Both the position numbers and the translations under genes were made by a program. From contig JACJWZ010000002.1 of assembly GCA_020636895.1 (NCBI GenBank), forward strand, positions 310,001 through 374,000: a stretch of DNA of 64,000 bases. The letters are read 5' to 3'. This DNA is from Thermoleophilales bacterium. Lineage in GTDB: Bacteria > Actinomycetota > Thermoleophilia > Solirubrobacterales > 70-9. Within the stretch, counting starts at the first letter, position 1; each line of letters starts with the position of its first letter. The notes beneath the pieces are model-generated. The model had not been told where the DNA came from. It did not search any database and worked only from the letters and a program-made list of their open reading frames with translations. Shown here one piece after another: positions 48,121-56,729 of this stretch.

Positions 48121-49407
48121 ATGGCGGTGGGCTCCTCGATACCGATCCGGCTCCTGACCGCGACCCTCGTGAGCTTGGCCGTAGCCTGCGGGCTCGCCGC
48201 GTCGCCCGCGACGGCATACGAGCCCTGCCCGACCGATCCCGTGCAGCCCTGGATGGGGGCCTCGGAGGGAGCGGCCGTCTCGATCCCGTCGCTGAACCAG
48301 CCGAACGGGATCACCGCCTACACCGGAACCGTCTTCCGGCCCGCCGACGCGGTGGCCTACCCGGGCAAGCGCCCGCTGGTCGTCCTCCAGCACGGGCTCG
48401 GCGGCTCCCAGTGCGGCCTGCACTGGGCGGCGCGGATGCTCGCGGGGCACGGCTACACGTCGATGGTCTGGACGTCGCCGACCGAGGCGACGACGCTGGG
48501 CTCCTTCTCCGATGCGCTGGATGCGATGCGCTCGGCACTTGCGTTCGCACGTTCACCCGCGAACCCCTACGCGGATGCGACCGACACCTCGCGGATCACC
48601 CTCGCCGGTCACTCGCTCGGGTCGATCACCAGCAGCCTCGTGCAGGGCGTGGGAGAGCCCGGCGTCGTCGCGATCGTCGCGCTCGACACGCTTCGCCGCT
48701 ACGTGAACGGTGACCCCGGCGGCGCCCAGGACGAGTGCGTGAATCCGCCGGGCGCGGAGGTAACGCCCACAGTCCCGGCGCTCAGCTTCGCAATGGATCT
48801 GCCGTGCGAGGCGAACCCGACCTACGCGCCCGACGACCTCAAGCTCACAGGCTTCTCGTGGTGGCGCGCGGCGGGGATCCCAGCGATGCAGCTCGTGCTC
48901 CGCGGCTTCGACCACATCGACTTCTCGCGGGGCGGGACCGATGCCCAACATCAGCTTCTCGCCCACTACTGGCTCCTCTGGAGCAGGCTCTGGGTCGACG
49001 GCGACGCCTCCGCGCGCGCCGAGCTGCTGGCCCCCGAGGTCGACGAGACGCCGACGCGCGACCTCCTCAGCGAGCGGTTCCGCTCCGCCGCCTACCTGCC
49101 GCCCGACGCCGACACGACCGACCTCGCCGCATTCCTCACGGACACGACCCCGCCGGACACGAAGCGGGTGGGCGACGGGCCGGGCAAGCGGGTCCAGCGC
49201 CACGACCTCATGAAGTTCCGCTTCACGAGCAGCGAGCCCGCGACGTTCGAGTGCCGCCTCGACAAGCGCGAGTGGAAGCCGTGCAGCTCGCCGCGGAAGC
49301 TGCGGGCCAAGGGCATCGGCAAGCACACGTTTCGGGTCCGCGCGACCGACGATGCCGGCAACCGCGAGGCGAAGCCGCTGAAGTTCAAGTACCGCGTCGT
49401 CCGCTGA
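48121..49407 (+). CDS. Secreted alpha/beta hydrolase (lipase-like) with C-terminal Ig-like domain
   Basis: A 428-residue exported protein. Signal peptide residues ~1-32. The hydrolase shows the oxyanion HGLGGS motif (VVLQHGLGGSQCG), nucleophile elbow AGHSLGS, and a late His in FDHIDFS. Several Cys suggest disulfides. The last ~70 residues (FTSSEPATFECRLDKREWKPCSSPRKL...HTFRVRATDDAGN) match the Ig-like repeat common in secreted actinobacterial proteins. Probable lipase/esterase of the PAF-acetylhydrolase-like group; substrate unknown. Confidence 0.82.
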   Translation: MAVGSSIPIRLLTATLVSLAVACGLAASPATAYEPCPTDPVQPWMGASEGAAVSIPSLNQPNGITAYTGTVFRPADAVAYPGKRPLVVLQHGLGGSQCGLHWAARMLAGHGYTSMVWTSPTEATTLGSFSDALDAMRSALAFARSPANPYADATDTSRITLAGHSLGSITSSLVQGVGEPGVVAIVALDTLRRYVNGDPGGAQDECVNPPGAEVTPTVPALSFAMDLPCEANPTYAPDDLKLTGFSWWRAAGIPAMQLVLRGFDHIDFSRGGTDAQHQLLAHYWLLWSRLWVDGDASARAELLAPEVDETPTRDLLSERFRSAAYLPPDADTTDLAAFLTDTTPPDTKRVGDGPGKRVQRHDLMKFRFTSSEPATFECRLDKREWKPCSSPRKLRAKGIGKHTFRVRATDDAGNREAKPLKFKYRVVR

Positions 49408-49448
49408 ACGCCACCCCGGCCGAACCGGTGGGCGTCTAGGGTGAGCCG

Positions 49449-50699
49449 ATGAGCGAGACCGAGGCGCTCGAGGGGCTACGCCGCAGCGAGGAGAAGCTTC
49501 GCGCATACGGTGCCGAGCACGGCCTCGTCCTCCGCGAGGAGTCGCCGTGGCCGGGCTACGTCCCTGCCGCCCAGCAGCCCGGGCCGGTCAAGCACGCGGT
49601 CTGGTCGCTCGCCGGGGTGCTCCCGGGCGGTGCGATCGGGCGGCTCCGCCACCAGGCCATCTTCGGCAGCACCTTCGGGATGGACGTCGCGGGCCAGCAC
49701 ACGCTGATGATCTGCCGGATCCCCGAGTCGGTCGGCTACGTCCCGTACCTCGGCTGCCGGCCGGACACGATCGGCGGTGCGATGTACGCATGGGACAACG
49801 ACAACCGCCCGAAGCAATCGCAGGTGTTCGAGAGCGTCGAGCTCGAGCGGCGCTACAAGGTCGAGGTCGCCGCCGGCCAGGCGCAGAACTGGATCTACCA
49901 GCTCTTCACCCCCACCTTCATCGACTGGCTCGCGCACTCGACGCCCGTCGACTTCGGCTTCAAGCTCGACCTCGGGGTCTTCCACTGCGAGACGCCGAAC
50001 TGGCGCGGACAGGAGGGATCGACGAGCGGCGAGGTCGAGCCGGCCCTACTCGACGTCCTGCTCGAGAACGGCTCCCGGGTCGCGTCGCGGATCCGTGACG
50101 AGGTGCTCGAGGAGGCGCAGCTGATCGGGGAGCCCGGGGTCGTCGACAGCGCCGAGGCGTACGCGAAGTTCGCGACGGCGCCGAAGCACGGACGGATCAT
50201 CAAGTCGATCCTGTGGCTGGCTCGGGTCGGCGCCGAGGACGACGGCACCGCCAAGTACGCCACCGAGCGCGGCATGGAGCCGGAGTCGCCGGCGCAGTTC
50301 CACGCACGCCACATCGGGCTGGCGATGCCGGGAGCGGCGACCGCGGTGGCGACCGGGCCGCTGCCGCAGGGCGGACGCGAGGGCAGCGTCGCTTGGCTGC
50401 AGTTCTCGAGCATCGTCGACATGGAGCAGGAGTACGTCGCGGTCGCTGTCGGTACCGATGCGCGGCTGCCCTCGGTCTGGATCGATCCCGAGGACGTCGG
50501 CGCTCCGGGCATCGGGGCGGAGTTGCCCGCCGCCGCCGAGGCGGCGATGACGGCGGGCTACGGACTGGCGACGGCCCATCGCTCCGCCTGCGTCTACATG
50601 CGCACCGAGGGGACCACCCCCGGCTCCGAGATCGACCGCTTCGCCGGTGAGGCTCAGCGGATCATCGCGCTGCTGGAAGGCTCCCCTCAGTCCCCTTGA
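49449..50699 (+). CDS. Conserved-looking hypothetical cytoplasmic protein
   Basis: A 416-residue protein with no signal peptide or membrane helix and no recognised family. Notable stretches: WSLAGVLPGGAIGRLRHQAIFGSTFGMDVAGQHTLMICRIPESVGYVPYLGCRPD, WIYQLFTPTFIDWLAHSTP and FGFKLDLGVFHCETPNW. The protein reads as a globular alpha/beta fold of normal composition. It is convergent with the TetR gene and overlaps its end by 38 bp. GGGTGAGCC precedes ATG 49449. Confidence 0.6.
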   Translation: MSETEALEGLRRSEEKLRAYGAEHGLVLREESPWPGYVPAAQQPGPVKHAVWSLAGVLPGGAIGRLRHQAIFGSTFGMDVAGQHTLMICRIPESVGYVPYLGCRPDTIGGAMYAWDNDNRPKQSQVFESVELERRYKVEVAAGQAQNWIYQLFTPTFIDWLAHSTPVDFGFKLDLGVFHCETPNWRGQEGSTSGEVEPALLDVLLENGSRVASRIRDEVLEEAQLIGEPGVVDSAEAYAKFATAPKHGRIIKSILWLARVGAEDDGTAKYATERGMEPESPAQFHARHIGLAMPGAATAVATGPLPQGGREGSVAWLQFSSIVDMEQEYVAVAVGTDARLPSVWIDPEDVGAPGIGAELPAAAEAAMTAGYGLATAHRSACVYMRTEGTTPGSEIDRFAGEAQRIIALLEGSPQSP

Positions 50700-51294
50700 C
50701 CGAGCCGACGACCGCGAGCAGGGTGTCCGCCAGCAACGGGTAGACGTCGGCCGCGTCGAGGCCGCGCTCGCGCCACTCGTCGAGCGCGCGCTCGCCGAAG
50801 TCGAGGTAGGCGCGCAACGCGCCGGTGGCCGCCGGTCCCGGCTCCTCGGTCCCGAGGTGGTTGAGCGCCACCGCCCGCACGATCACCGCGCGGTACTCCT
50901 CGCCGAGCGCCGTCACCTCGGGGTCGCCGAGCATGCGGCCGTGCCGGTGCACCAGCCAGACCCGAGAGGGCTCGAGCGCGTGCTCGAAGAAGCGGGCGAA
51001 GTTCTGGATCAGGCGCTCCTCCAGCGGCACGTCGGAGTCGGTGAGCCAGTCGTGGGTCAGCTCCTCCCCCGCGTAGCCGACGACGGCGAGAAGCAGGTCG
51101 GGGCGACCGCGCGGGAAGTAGTGGTAGATGAGGTTGCGCGTGACCCCGGCGCGCTCCGCCACCGCGTCGAGGGTCAGGGCCTGGAAGCCACCGGCGGCGG
51201 CGACGTCGACGGCCGCCTCGGTGAGCTGCGAGCGGCGCTCCTGCGAGGTCATCCGGCGGGCGGAGGGGGCGGCGCGGTCGCTCACGGCCGCCAT
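50662..51294 (-). CDS. TetR/AcrR-family transcriptional regulator
   Basis: A 210-residue regulator with the TetR helix-turn-helix at residues ~15-62 (ERRSQLTEAAVDVAAAGGFQALTLDAVAERAGVTRNLIYHYFPRG). The C-terminal domain has the long helical pattern of a TetR_C that binds hydrophobic ligands. A 33-bp palindrome begins six bases upstream of ATG 51294 and lies in the divergent promoter of the secreted beta-propeller-like gene, which it most likely represses together with itself. Confidence 0.9.
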   Translation of the reverse strand: MAAVSDRAAPSARRMTSQERRSQLTEAAVDVAAAGGFQALTLDAVAERAGVTRNLIYHYFPRGRPDLLLAVVGYAGEELTHDWLTDSDVPLEERLIQNFARFFEHALEPSRVWLVHRHGRMLGDPEVTALGEEYRAVIVRAVALNHLGTEEPGPAATGALRAYLDFGERALDEWRERGLDAADVYPLLADTLLAVVGSVKGTEGSLPAAR

Positions 51295-51300
51295 CCTAGC

Positions 51301-51333
51301 GTTTACCGGTTGTCAATTTGACAATTCGTAAAC
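51301..51333. promoter_or_regulatory. 33-bp nested palindrome: probable TetR operator
   Basis: Symmetrical about 51317: outer arms GTTTAC (51301-51306) and GTAAAC (51328-51333), inner arms TTGTCAA and TTGACAA. The inner arm supplies a TTGACA -35-like hexamer (51318-51323), with TTAGTT 17 bp further as a weak -10, so a bound repressor would block the promoter of the gene at 51387. Confidence 0.75.
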
Positions 51334-51386
51334 AGACCGGTTAGTTTCCGTGCCGTCCACCCCTGAGGAGAGAGAAGGTCCTTCGA

Positions 51387-52886
51387 GTGAGTTCCCTGCC
51401 CGCGCGGCTCTGCGCCGCCTTCGCCTTCGTCATCGCCGCCGCGCTCGCCGCCGCGGCCACCGCCGGCGCCGAGCCGATCGTCAGCGGAGGCGCCACGTCC
51501 CTGCCGCAGTACTCGGGCGCCGCCGCGACCGCGAACCCGATTCCGAACCCGACGAAGCCGGAGCACAACCCCTTCATGGCGAAGGACCCGAACTCGAACA
51601 TCCACAACGACTCCTGGATGACGGACTCCTACAACCGCCCCGGCCCGCTTGGAGACAACCCGACTGTGAGCTCCTACGGCTACCCGTCGTCGCTGTGCGG
51701 CTCTCTCGCCTTCGACTCGAAGGGGCGCATCATCACCGTCTGCCCGTCCATCCCGTTCGCCCCGCAGGCGCGGATCATCGACCCCGACACGCTGGCGCCG
51801 ATCTCCACCTTCGACCTGCCGACGGCGACGAACCCGCCCGGCACGAAGGAGTTCCAGAACTTCGCCGGCGGCGGCTACTTCTTCCTCGATGACGAGGACC
51901 GGATCTGGGTCGCGACGCGGACCGATCACATCTACGTCCTCGGCCAGGGCGCCGACGGCAACACGCTGACCCTCGAGAAGGACTACGACCTGACCTCGGC
52001 GCTCGACGCCTCGACCGAGCGGATCACCTCGGCGCTGCCCGACTACGACGGCCTGATCTGGTTCGTCTCGAAGGCGAACGGCAAGGTCGGCACGCTCGAT
52101 CCGAAGACCGGAGACATCAAGTACGTGCAGCTGGACGAGGAGATCGAGAACTCCTTCTCGGTCGCCTCCGACGGCGTCTACATCGTCAGCGACAAGCGCA
52201 TGTACCGCTTCAAAGCCAACAAGAAGAACAAGCCGCGGATCGTCTGGCAGAAGGGCTATCCGAACTCCGGGATCGTCAAGCCGAGCCAGGTCGACGCCGG
52301 CTCCGGCACCACCCCGACGATCATGGAGGACGGCTACTCCGCGATCACCGACAACGCCGACCCGATGAACATCGTCGTCTACAGGAACAAGAAGAACCTG
52401 AAGAAGGGCGAGAAGCGGATCGTCTGCAAGGTGCCGGTCTTCAACAAGGGCACGAGCGCCACCGAGAACTCGCTGATCGGCACCAAGCGTTCGCTGATCG
52501 TCGAGAACAACTACGGCTACCAGGACCCGTTCGGGCCCGACGCCGGCGCCCTGACCGAGGCCGGCTTCGCCCGCGTCGACGTCAAGAAGAACGGCAAGGG
52601 CTGCAAGAAGAAGTGGACCAACACCGAGGTCCGCTCGCCGACGGTCGTGCCGAAGCTCTCGACCAAGACGGGTCTGATCTACACGTACTCCCGCCCCGAG
52701 GACCCGCTCGGCGACCAGGGCTACTTCTTCACCGCGATCGACTACCGGACCGGCAAGACCGCGTGGATGAAGTACACGGGCTCGGGCCTCACCTACAACA
52801 ACAACTACGCGGGTCTCGCGCTCGGGCCGAACGGCGACGCCTACCTCGGCGTGATCGGCGGCCTCCTCCGGCTCAGCGACGGCTGA
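51387..52886 (+). CDS. Secreted beta-propeller-like protein
   Basis: A 499-residue exported protein from GTG 51387 (AGAGAGAAGG upstream). Signal peptide residues ~1-28. The mature chain consists of repeated blade-like units with strands ending D-x-x-G-x-I-W/Y (FDSKGRIITVCP, LDDEDRIWVATRTDHIYVL, DYDGLIWFVSKANGKVGTLD, SDGVYIVSDKRMYRFKA, GPNGDAYLGVIGGLLRLSDG). This fits a six- or seven-bladed propeller such as SMP-30/PQQ-like domains, but catalytic metal ligands were not identified. Lys/Asn-rich compared with neighbours. Controlled by the divergent TetR gene. Confidence 0.75.
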   Translation: MSSLPARLCAAFAFVIAAALAAAATAGAEPIVSGGATSLPQYSGAAATANPIPNPTKPEHNPFMAKDPNSNIHNDSWMTDSYNRPGPLGDNPTVSSYGYPSSLCGSLAFDSKGRIITVCPSIPFAPQARIIDPDTLAPISTFDLPTATNPPGTKEFQNFAGGGYFFLDDEDRIWVATRTDHIYVLGQGADGNTLTLEKDYDLTSALDASTERITSALPDYDGLIWFVSKANGKVGTLDPKTGDIKYVQLDEEIENSFSVASDGVYIVSDKRMYRFKANKKNKPRIVWQKGYPNSGIVKPSQVDAGSGTTPTIMEDGYSAITDNADPMNIVVYRNKKNLKKGEKRIVCKVPVFNKGTSATENSLIGTKRSLIVENNYGYQDPFGPDAGALTEAGFARVDVKKNGKGCKKKWTNTEVRSPTVVPKLSTKTGLIYTYSRPEDPLGDQGYFFTAIDYRTGKTAWMKYTGSGLTYNNNYAGLALGPNGDAYLGVIGGLLRLSDG

Positions 52887-52944
52887 GCCGGAGCCCGGGC
52901 GGCGGCTGCGCCGCTCAAGGCCGAACAAGCCCGCGGCCCGGGAC

Positions 52945-52988
52945 GTGTCACCCGGAAGTGGACTTCTTCACGGTTTCTCGGTGACAGG
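52945..52988 (+). repeat. 45-bp dispersed palindromic repeat, copy B
   Basis: Begins GTGTCACCC (first arm with one mismatch) and ends GGTGACAGG; interior CGGAAGTGGACTTCTTCACGG. It lies 59 bp after the propeller-gene stop. Confidence 0.8.
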
Positions 52989-53034
52989 CCCAGGAGCCGC
53001 TGGAGACCGCGGCGCCGCCGGGTGCCAGCGCGGA

Positions 53035-53079
53035 CCTGTCACCCAGGAACGGAGTTCTTTTCTGTTTCTCGGTGACAGG
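53035..53079 (+). repeat. 45-bp dispersed palindromic repeat, copy C
   Basis: Arms CCTGTCACC (53035-53043) and GGTGACAGG (53071-53079), interior related to copy B with GGAGTTCTTTTCTG. Copies B and C are in tandem. The rest of 52887-53225 shows no gene. Confidence 0.82.
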
Positions 53080-53225
53080 TCCGGCGTGGGCGGATCGCGT
53101 TGAGCGCAGGCGCGCAGCTGGGGCGATGCGATGAGCGGCCGCCGCTGCGTCCCTATCCCTGGGTGGAGACGGTCCTGGGCATCGAAACCCGGCCTTGCGG
53201 CCTGAGCCAACCGTCCGGAAGGTTG

Positions 53226-54803
53226 TCAGCCGCCCGGCTCGGCCGCCTCGCGCTCCTGCTCGCGCAGCTCGATCCGGCGGATCTTCCCGGTGAGGGTCTT
53301 GGGGAGCTCGGTGACGAACTCGACCTTGCGGGGGTAGGCGTAGGCGCTGAGGCGCTCGCGGACGAACTTCCTGATGTCGGCGGCGAGCTCGTCGGAGCCC
53401 TCGTAGCCCTCGGCGAGGACGATGAACGCCTTGACGACGTTGCCCTTGACGTCGTCGGGTGAGGCGACGGCGGCGGCCTCCGCGACGGCCTCGTGCTCGA
53501 GGCACGCCGACTCGACCTCGAAGGGCCCGATCCGGTAGCCGGCGGCGATGATCACGTCGTCGGCCCGGCCGGCGTACCAGACGTAGCCGTCCTCGTCCTG
53601 GGTCGCCGCGTCCTTGGAGTGGAACCACTCGCCGCCGAAGGTCTCCTCGCTAGCCTCCTCCATCCGCCAGTAGCCGAGCGGGTAGTGAGGGTTGGAGCGG
53701 GCGCGCAGGCAGATCTCGCCGCGCTCCCCCTGGGCGACGGGGTTCTCGTCCTCGTCGAGGATCTGCACGTCCCAGCCGGGCATCACGCGCCCCATGGATC
53801 CCTCGCGGACCTTCATGAACGGGAAGTTCGCGCAGAGCGGGTAGCTCTCGGTCAGCCCGTAGTAGTCGAGCACCGTGATGCCGTACTGCTCGCGGAACCA
53901 CCGGATCGCCTCCGGGTTCAGCGGCTCACCGGCGCTGCAGACGACGCGGAACTTCTGCGGGTACTTCTCCCCCGCGCCCTCGATCGACATCATCGCCCGC
54001 ATCGCGGTCGGCGTCGTGAAGACGTTGGTGACCTCGTGGCGGGAAAGGAAGTCGAGCTGCTTGGGCGGGTCGAAACCGCCCTCGCGCTGATAGACGCACT
54101 GGACCGCGCCGAGCCGCCACGGGCCGAGAAGCGGCGAGATCCCAGCGGCCCAGGCCCACTCGCCCATGCCGTGGAAGCGCTCCCCGTCCTGGATGTCGTG
54201 GCAGTAGACGAACTCCTCGTGGGCGAGGATGTAGCGATGGGCGTGGATGATGCCCTTCGCCTTCCCCGTGGTCCCGGAGGTGTAGTAGAGCTGTGCGGGG
54301 TCGTCGGCGGAGGTGTCCTCGCATATGTGGTCGGCTGCGGCCCCGGCGAGCAGGTCGGCGTCGAGGACGAGCACCTCGTCGACGAGCGAGGCGTCGAAGC
54401 GGTCGACGTTGGCGGCGTCGGTGACCAGCAGCTTCGCCTCGGAATCCTCGAGGCGGTGGCGGATCCCCTCGTCTCCGTAGAGCACCGACATCGAGAGCAG
54501 CAGCGCTCCGAGCTTCCACGTCCCGAAGAAGATCGCGGCCGTCTCAGGCGTCGGCGGGAGCACGACGGCGACGCGGTCGCCCCTGCCGACGCCGTGGTCG
54601 CGGAGCAGGTTGGCGGCGCGGTTCGCGAGCTCCTGGAGCTCGCCCCAGTTGAGATCGCGGCGCTCGCCGTCGAAGCGCTCCCAGATCATTGCCAGCTTGT
54701 CGGGGTCGTGCTTGTCGCAGACGTCGGCGGCGATGTTGTAGCGCTCAGGCACGTGCCACTCGTGCTCCTCGACCGCCTGCTCGTAGGACTCGGGAAGGGT
54801 CAT
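53226..54803 (-). CDS. Acyl-CoA synthetase, medium-chain/acetyl-CoA-synthetase-like (AMP-forming)
   Basis: A 525-residue ANL enzyme that activates a short or medium carboxylic acid to its CoA ester. Motifs: QLYYTSGTTGKAKGIIHAH (P-loop), VLDYYGLTESYPLC (A5), WFHSKDAATQDEDGYVWYAGRADDVIIAAGYRIGPFEVES (A7-A8), and the catalytic Lys of ELPKTLTGKIRR near the end. The opening DVCDKH and ERYNIAADV resemble the ACSM/acetate-CoA-ligase-like branch. ATG 54803 has AGGAG in good position; upstream extension is rejected. Confidence 0.9.
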   Translation of the reverse strand: MTLPESYEQAVEEHEWHVPERYNIAADVCDKHDPDKLAMIWERFDGERRDLNWGELQELANRAANLLRDHGVGRGDRVAVVLPPTPETAAIFFGTWKLGALLLSMSVLYGDEGIRHRLEDSEAKLLVTDAANVDRFDASLVDEVLVLDADLLAGAAADHICEDTSADDPAQLYYTSGTTGKAKGIIHAHRYILAHEEFVYCHDIQDGERFHGMGEWAWAAGISPLLGPWRLGAVQCVYQREGGFDPPKQLDFLSRHEVTNVFTTPTAMRAMMSIEGAGEKYPQKFRVVCSAGEPLNPEAIRWFREQYGITVLDYYGLTESYPLCANFPFMKVREGSMGRVMPGWDVQILDEDENPVAQGERGEICLRARSNPHYPLGYWRMEEASEETFGGEWFHSKDAATQDEDGYVWYAGRADDVIIAAGYRIGPFEVESACLEHEAVAEAAAVASPDDVKGNVVKAFIVLAEGYEGSDELAADIRKFVRERLSAYAYPRKVEFVTELPKTLTGKIRRIELREQEREAAEPGG

Positions 54804-54982
54804 CGGTTGTCTCCTCTCGCTCCGCGGGTCCAGATGCCCGCGCGGGGGAGTTTCCAACCTCGGGCGCTTCGTCGTCGTTACGAGCGCCGCAGCGGCATGG
54901 CACCGGCCCGGAGGCGGGCGCATCGGCCCAGGTCATAGACGCCGGTTCAGGCCCGCGGGCGCGAGCCGATACAAACCACCGT

Positions 54983-55246
54983 ATGGAAGGAACGCGGAAG
55001 GAACGCGTCGTCCTCGAGACGCTCAACCACCGGATCGTCGGCGACCTCCACCTGCCCACGGAGGGCTACCTGAGCCGCTTCTCCGACTTCATCAACCGCC
55101 ACGAGCTGCGGTTCGTGGCGCTGACCGACGCGACGGTGATCGAGCGGGTCCCCAACGGCGGCGCCCAGACCTCCGAGCACGCGTTCATCACGGTCGGCAC
55201 CGACCACATCCACTTCGCCTACCCCGACGACGACAGCGGCGCGTAG
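54983..55246 (+). CDS. Small conserved-looking protein
   Basis: An 87-residue protein with the pattern RVVLETLNHRIVGDLHLPTEGYLSRFSDFINRHELRFVALTDATVIER, a small beta-barrel-like sequence seen in actinobacterial hypothetical proteins; function unknown. ATG 54983 is the only sensible start, divergent from the acyl-CoA synthetase. Confidence 0.65.
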   Translation: MEGTRKERVVLETLNHRIVGDLHLPTEGYLSRFSDFINRHELRFVALTDATVIERVPNGGAQTSEHAFITVGTDHIHFAYPDDDSGA

Positions 55247-55345
55247 GGCGCGAGCGGCCCGGGCGCCGGCGTCGAGGCGCCCCACGTCCGGGACTTGGCC
55301 ACGCCCACGCCGGGCAGAACGGTGAGGAAGGGTCCCGCCGGGGGA

Positions 55346-55390
55346 CCTGTCACCCGCAAGTGGACTTCTTCTCTGTCGCTCGGTGACAGG
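55346..55390 (+). repeat. 45-bp dispersed palindromic repeat, copy D
   Basis: Arms CCTGTCACC (55346-55354) and GGTGACAGG (55382-55390), interior CGCAAGTGGACTTCTTCTCTG. The gap 55247-55523 holds no gene. Confidence 0.82.
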
Positions 55391-55523
55391 TCCACCGGGG
55401 CTCGGCGAACTCCGTGCCGGGGATGGTTCCTCCCACATCCGGGCGAAAGTCACCCCTGTTGCTGCCAGGGAGCGGGCGGCTGGGCCTGGAGCCGCCACGG
55501 TGAGCGCCCCCGGGCGTCGATCG

Positions 55524-56288
55524 CTACTTCGGCGGCATCCGGATCGCGCCGTCGAGCCGGATCGTCTCCCCGTTGAGCATCGGGTTGATCGCGATCGAGT
55601 GCACTAGCTCGGCGAACTCGGCGGGCCGGCCGAGGCGGCTCGGGAAAGGGATCGTCTTGCCGAGCGCCTCGCGGGCGGGCTCGGGGAGCGCGGCCAGAAG
55701 CGGCGTGTCGAAGAGGCCCGGCGCGATCGCCATGACGCGGATCCCGCGGCTCGAGAGGTCGCGAGCGGCGGGAAGCGTCATGCCGACGATCCCGCCCTTG
55801 GAGGCCGAGTAGGCGATCTGGCCGATCTGGCCGTCGAAGGCCGCGACCGATGCGGTCGAGACGAAGACGCCCCGCTCGCCGCCCTCGTCGGGCACGTTGT
55901 CGTTCATGCGGGTGGCGGCGAGGCGCATCAGGTTGAACGTGCCGATCAGGTTGACCTCGACCACGTTGCGGAAGAGATCGAGGGGGTGCGGTCCCTGCTT
56001 GCCGGTGACCCGCTGCGCCCAGCCGATCCCCGCGCAGGCGACGGCGATCCGCAGCCCGTGGGGTGCGGCGACGGTGTCGACGGCGACCAGGACCGCGTCC
56101 TCGTCGGTGACGTTGGTCGAGACGAACTCGGCCCGCTCGCCGAGCTCGGAGGCGAGCGCCTCGCCCTTCTCGGCGTTGAGGTCGGCGATGACGACGTGCG
56201 CGCCGGCCTCGTGCAGCCGCCGCACGGTCGCCTCGCCGAGGCCCGAGGCCCCGCCGCTGACGATCGCACCTGCTCCGGAGACGTCCAT
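55524..56288 (-). CDS. Short-chain dehydrogenase (3-hydroxyacyl-CoA dehydrogenase type 2-like)
   Basis: A 254-residue SDR. NAD-binding GAIVSGGASGLGEATV (TGxxxGxG variant), ADLN acidic residue favouring NAD, Ser of VSTASVAAFDG, YSASK catalytic Tyr-Lys. The inserted WAQRVTGKQGPHPLDLFRNVVEVNLIGTFN and C-terminal IAINPMLNGETIRLDGAIRMPPK are typical of the HSD10/HBD2 group that oxidises 3-hydroxyacyl-CoA. Fits a fatty-acid or branched-chain acid degradation context with nearby acyl-CoA synthetases. Confidence 0.9.
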   Translation of the reverse strand: MDVSGAGAIVSGGASGLGEATVRRLHEAGAHVVIADLNAEKGEALASELGERAEFVSTNVTDEDAVLVAVDTVAAPHGLRIAVACAGIGWAQRVTGKQGPHPLDLFRNVVEVNLIGTFNLMRLAATRMNDNVPDEGGERGVFVSTASVAAFDGQIGQIAYSASKGGIVGMTLPAARDLSSRGIRVMAIAPGLFDTPLLAALPEPAREALGKTIPFPSRLGRPAEFAELVHSIAINPMLNGETIRLDGAIRMPPK

Positions 56289-56331
56289 ATCGGCGCGGGA
56301 GGCTATAGAGCGGGACGCCGCGCTGCGCTCG

Positions 56332-56676
56332 CTACGCGATCGGGTCGCCGGGCTGCGCGTCGCCGTCGGGGCGCAGGATGAGCACCCCTTCGTCGGCGTT
56401 CAGCGCCCCGAGCACCAGCACCTCCGAGCGCACCGGCCCGACCTGACGCGGCGGGAAGTTGACGACGGCGACGACCAGCGAGCCCTCGAGCTGCTCGCGC
56501 GTGTAGTTGGTGATCTGGGCCGACGACTTCTTCGTCCCGACGTCGTCGCCGAAGTCGATCGTCAGCTTCCAGGCGGGCTTTCGCGCCTCCGGGAAGTCCT
56601 CGACCGCGACGATGCGGCCGACGCGCATGTCGACGCCGAGGAAGTGGTCGAAATCGATCTCGGGCTTCGGCTCCAT
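56332..56676 (-). CDS. csaA: CsaA-type tRNA-binding-domain protein
   Basis: A 114-residue protein made of one EMAP/tRNA-binding OB fold: IDFDHFLGVDMRVGRIVAVEDFPEARKPAWKLTIDFG, SSAQITNYTREQLEGSLVVAVVNFPPRQVGPVRSEVLVLG. This matches CsaA, a dimeric export-related chaperone in Bacillus, now described as tRNA-binding. Divergent from the SDR gene at 56730. Confidence 0.92.
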   Translation of the reverse strand: MEPKPEIDFDHFLGVDMRVGRIVAVEDFPEARKPAWKLTIDFGDDVGTKKSSAQITNYTREQLEGSLVVAVVNFPPRQVGPVRSEVLVLGALNADEGVLILRPDGDAQPGDPIA

Positions 56677-56729
56677 GGCCCCGAACGTACTAGGGTCGCC
56701 ACGATGCGGTCGGCGACGAAGGGGAAGCG

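Noticed and set aside
51303..52928. A 541-codon open frame on the minus strand
   Set aside because: Antisense to the secreted propeller gene, which has a signal peptide and ribosome site; this frame has neither.
53493..54938. A 481-codon open frame on the plus strand
   Set aside because: Antisense to an acyl-CoA synthetase with all family motifs.
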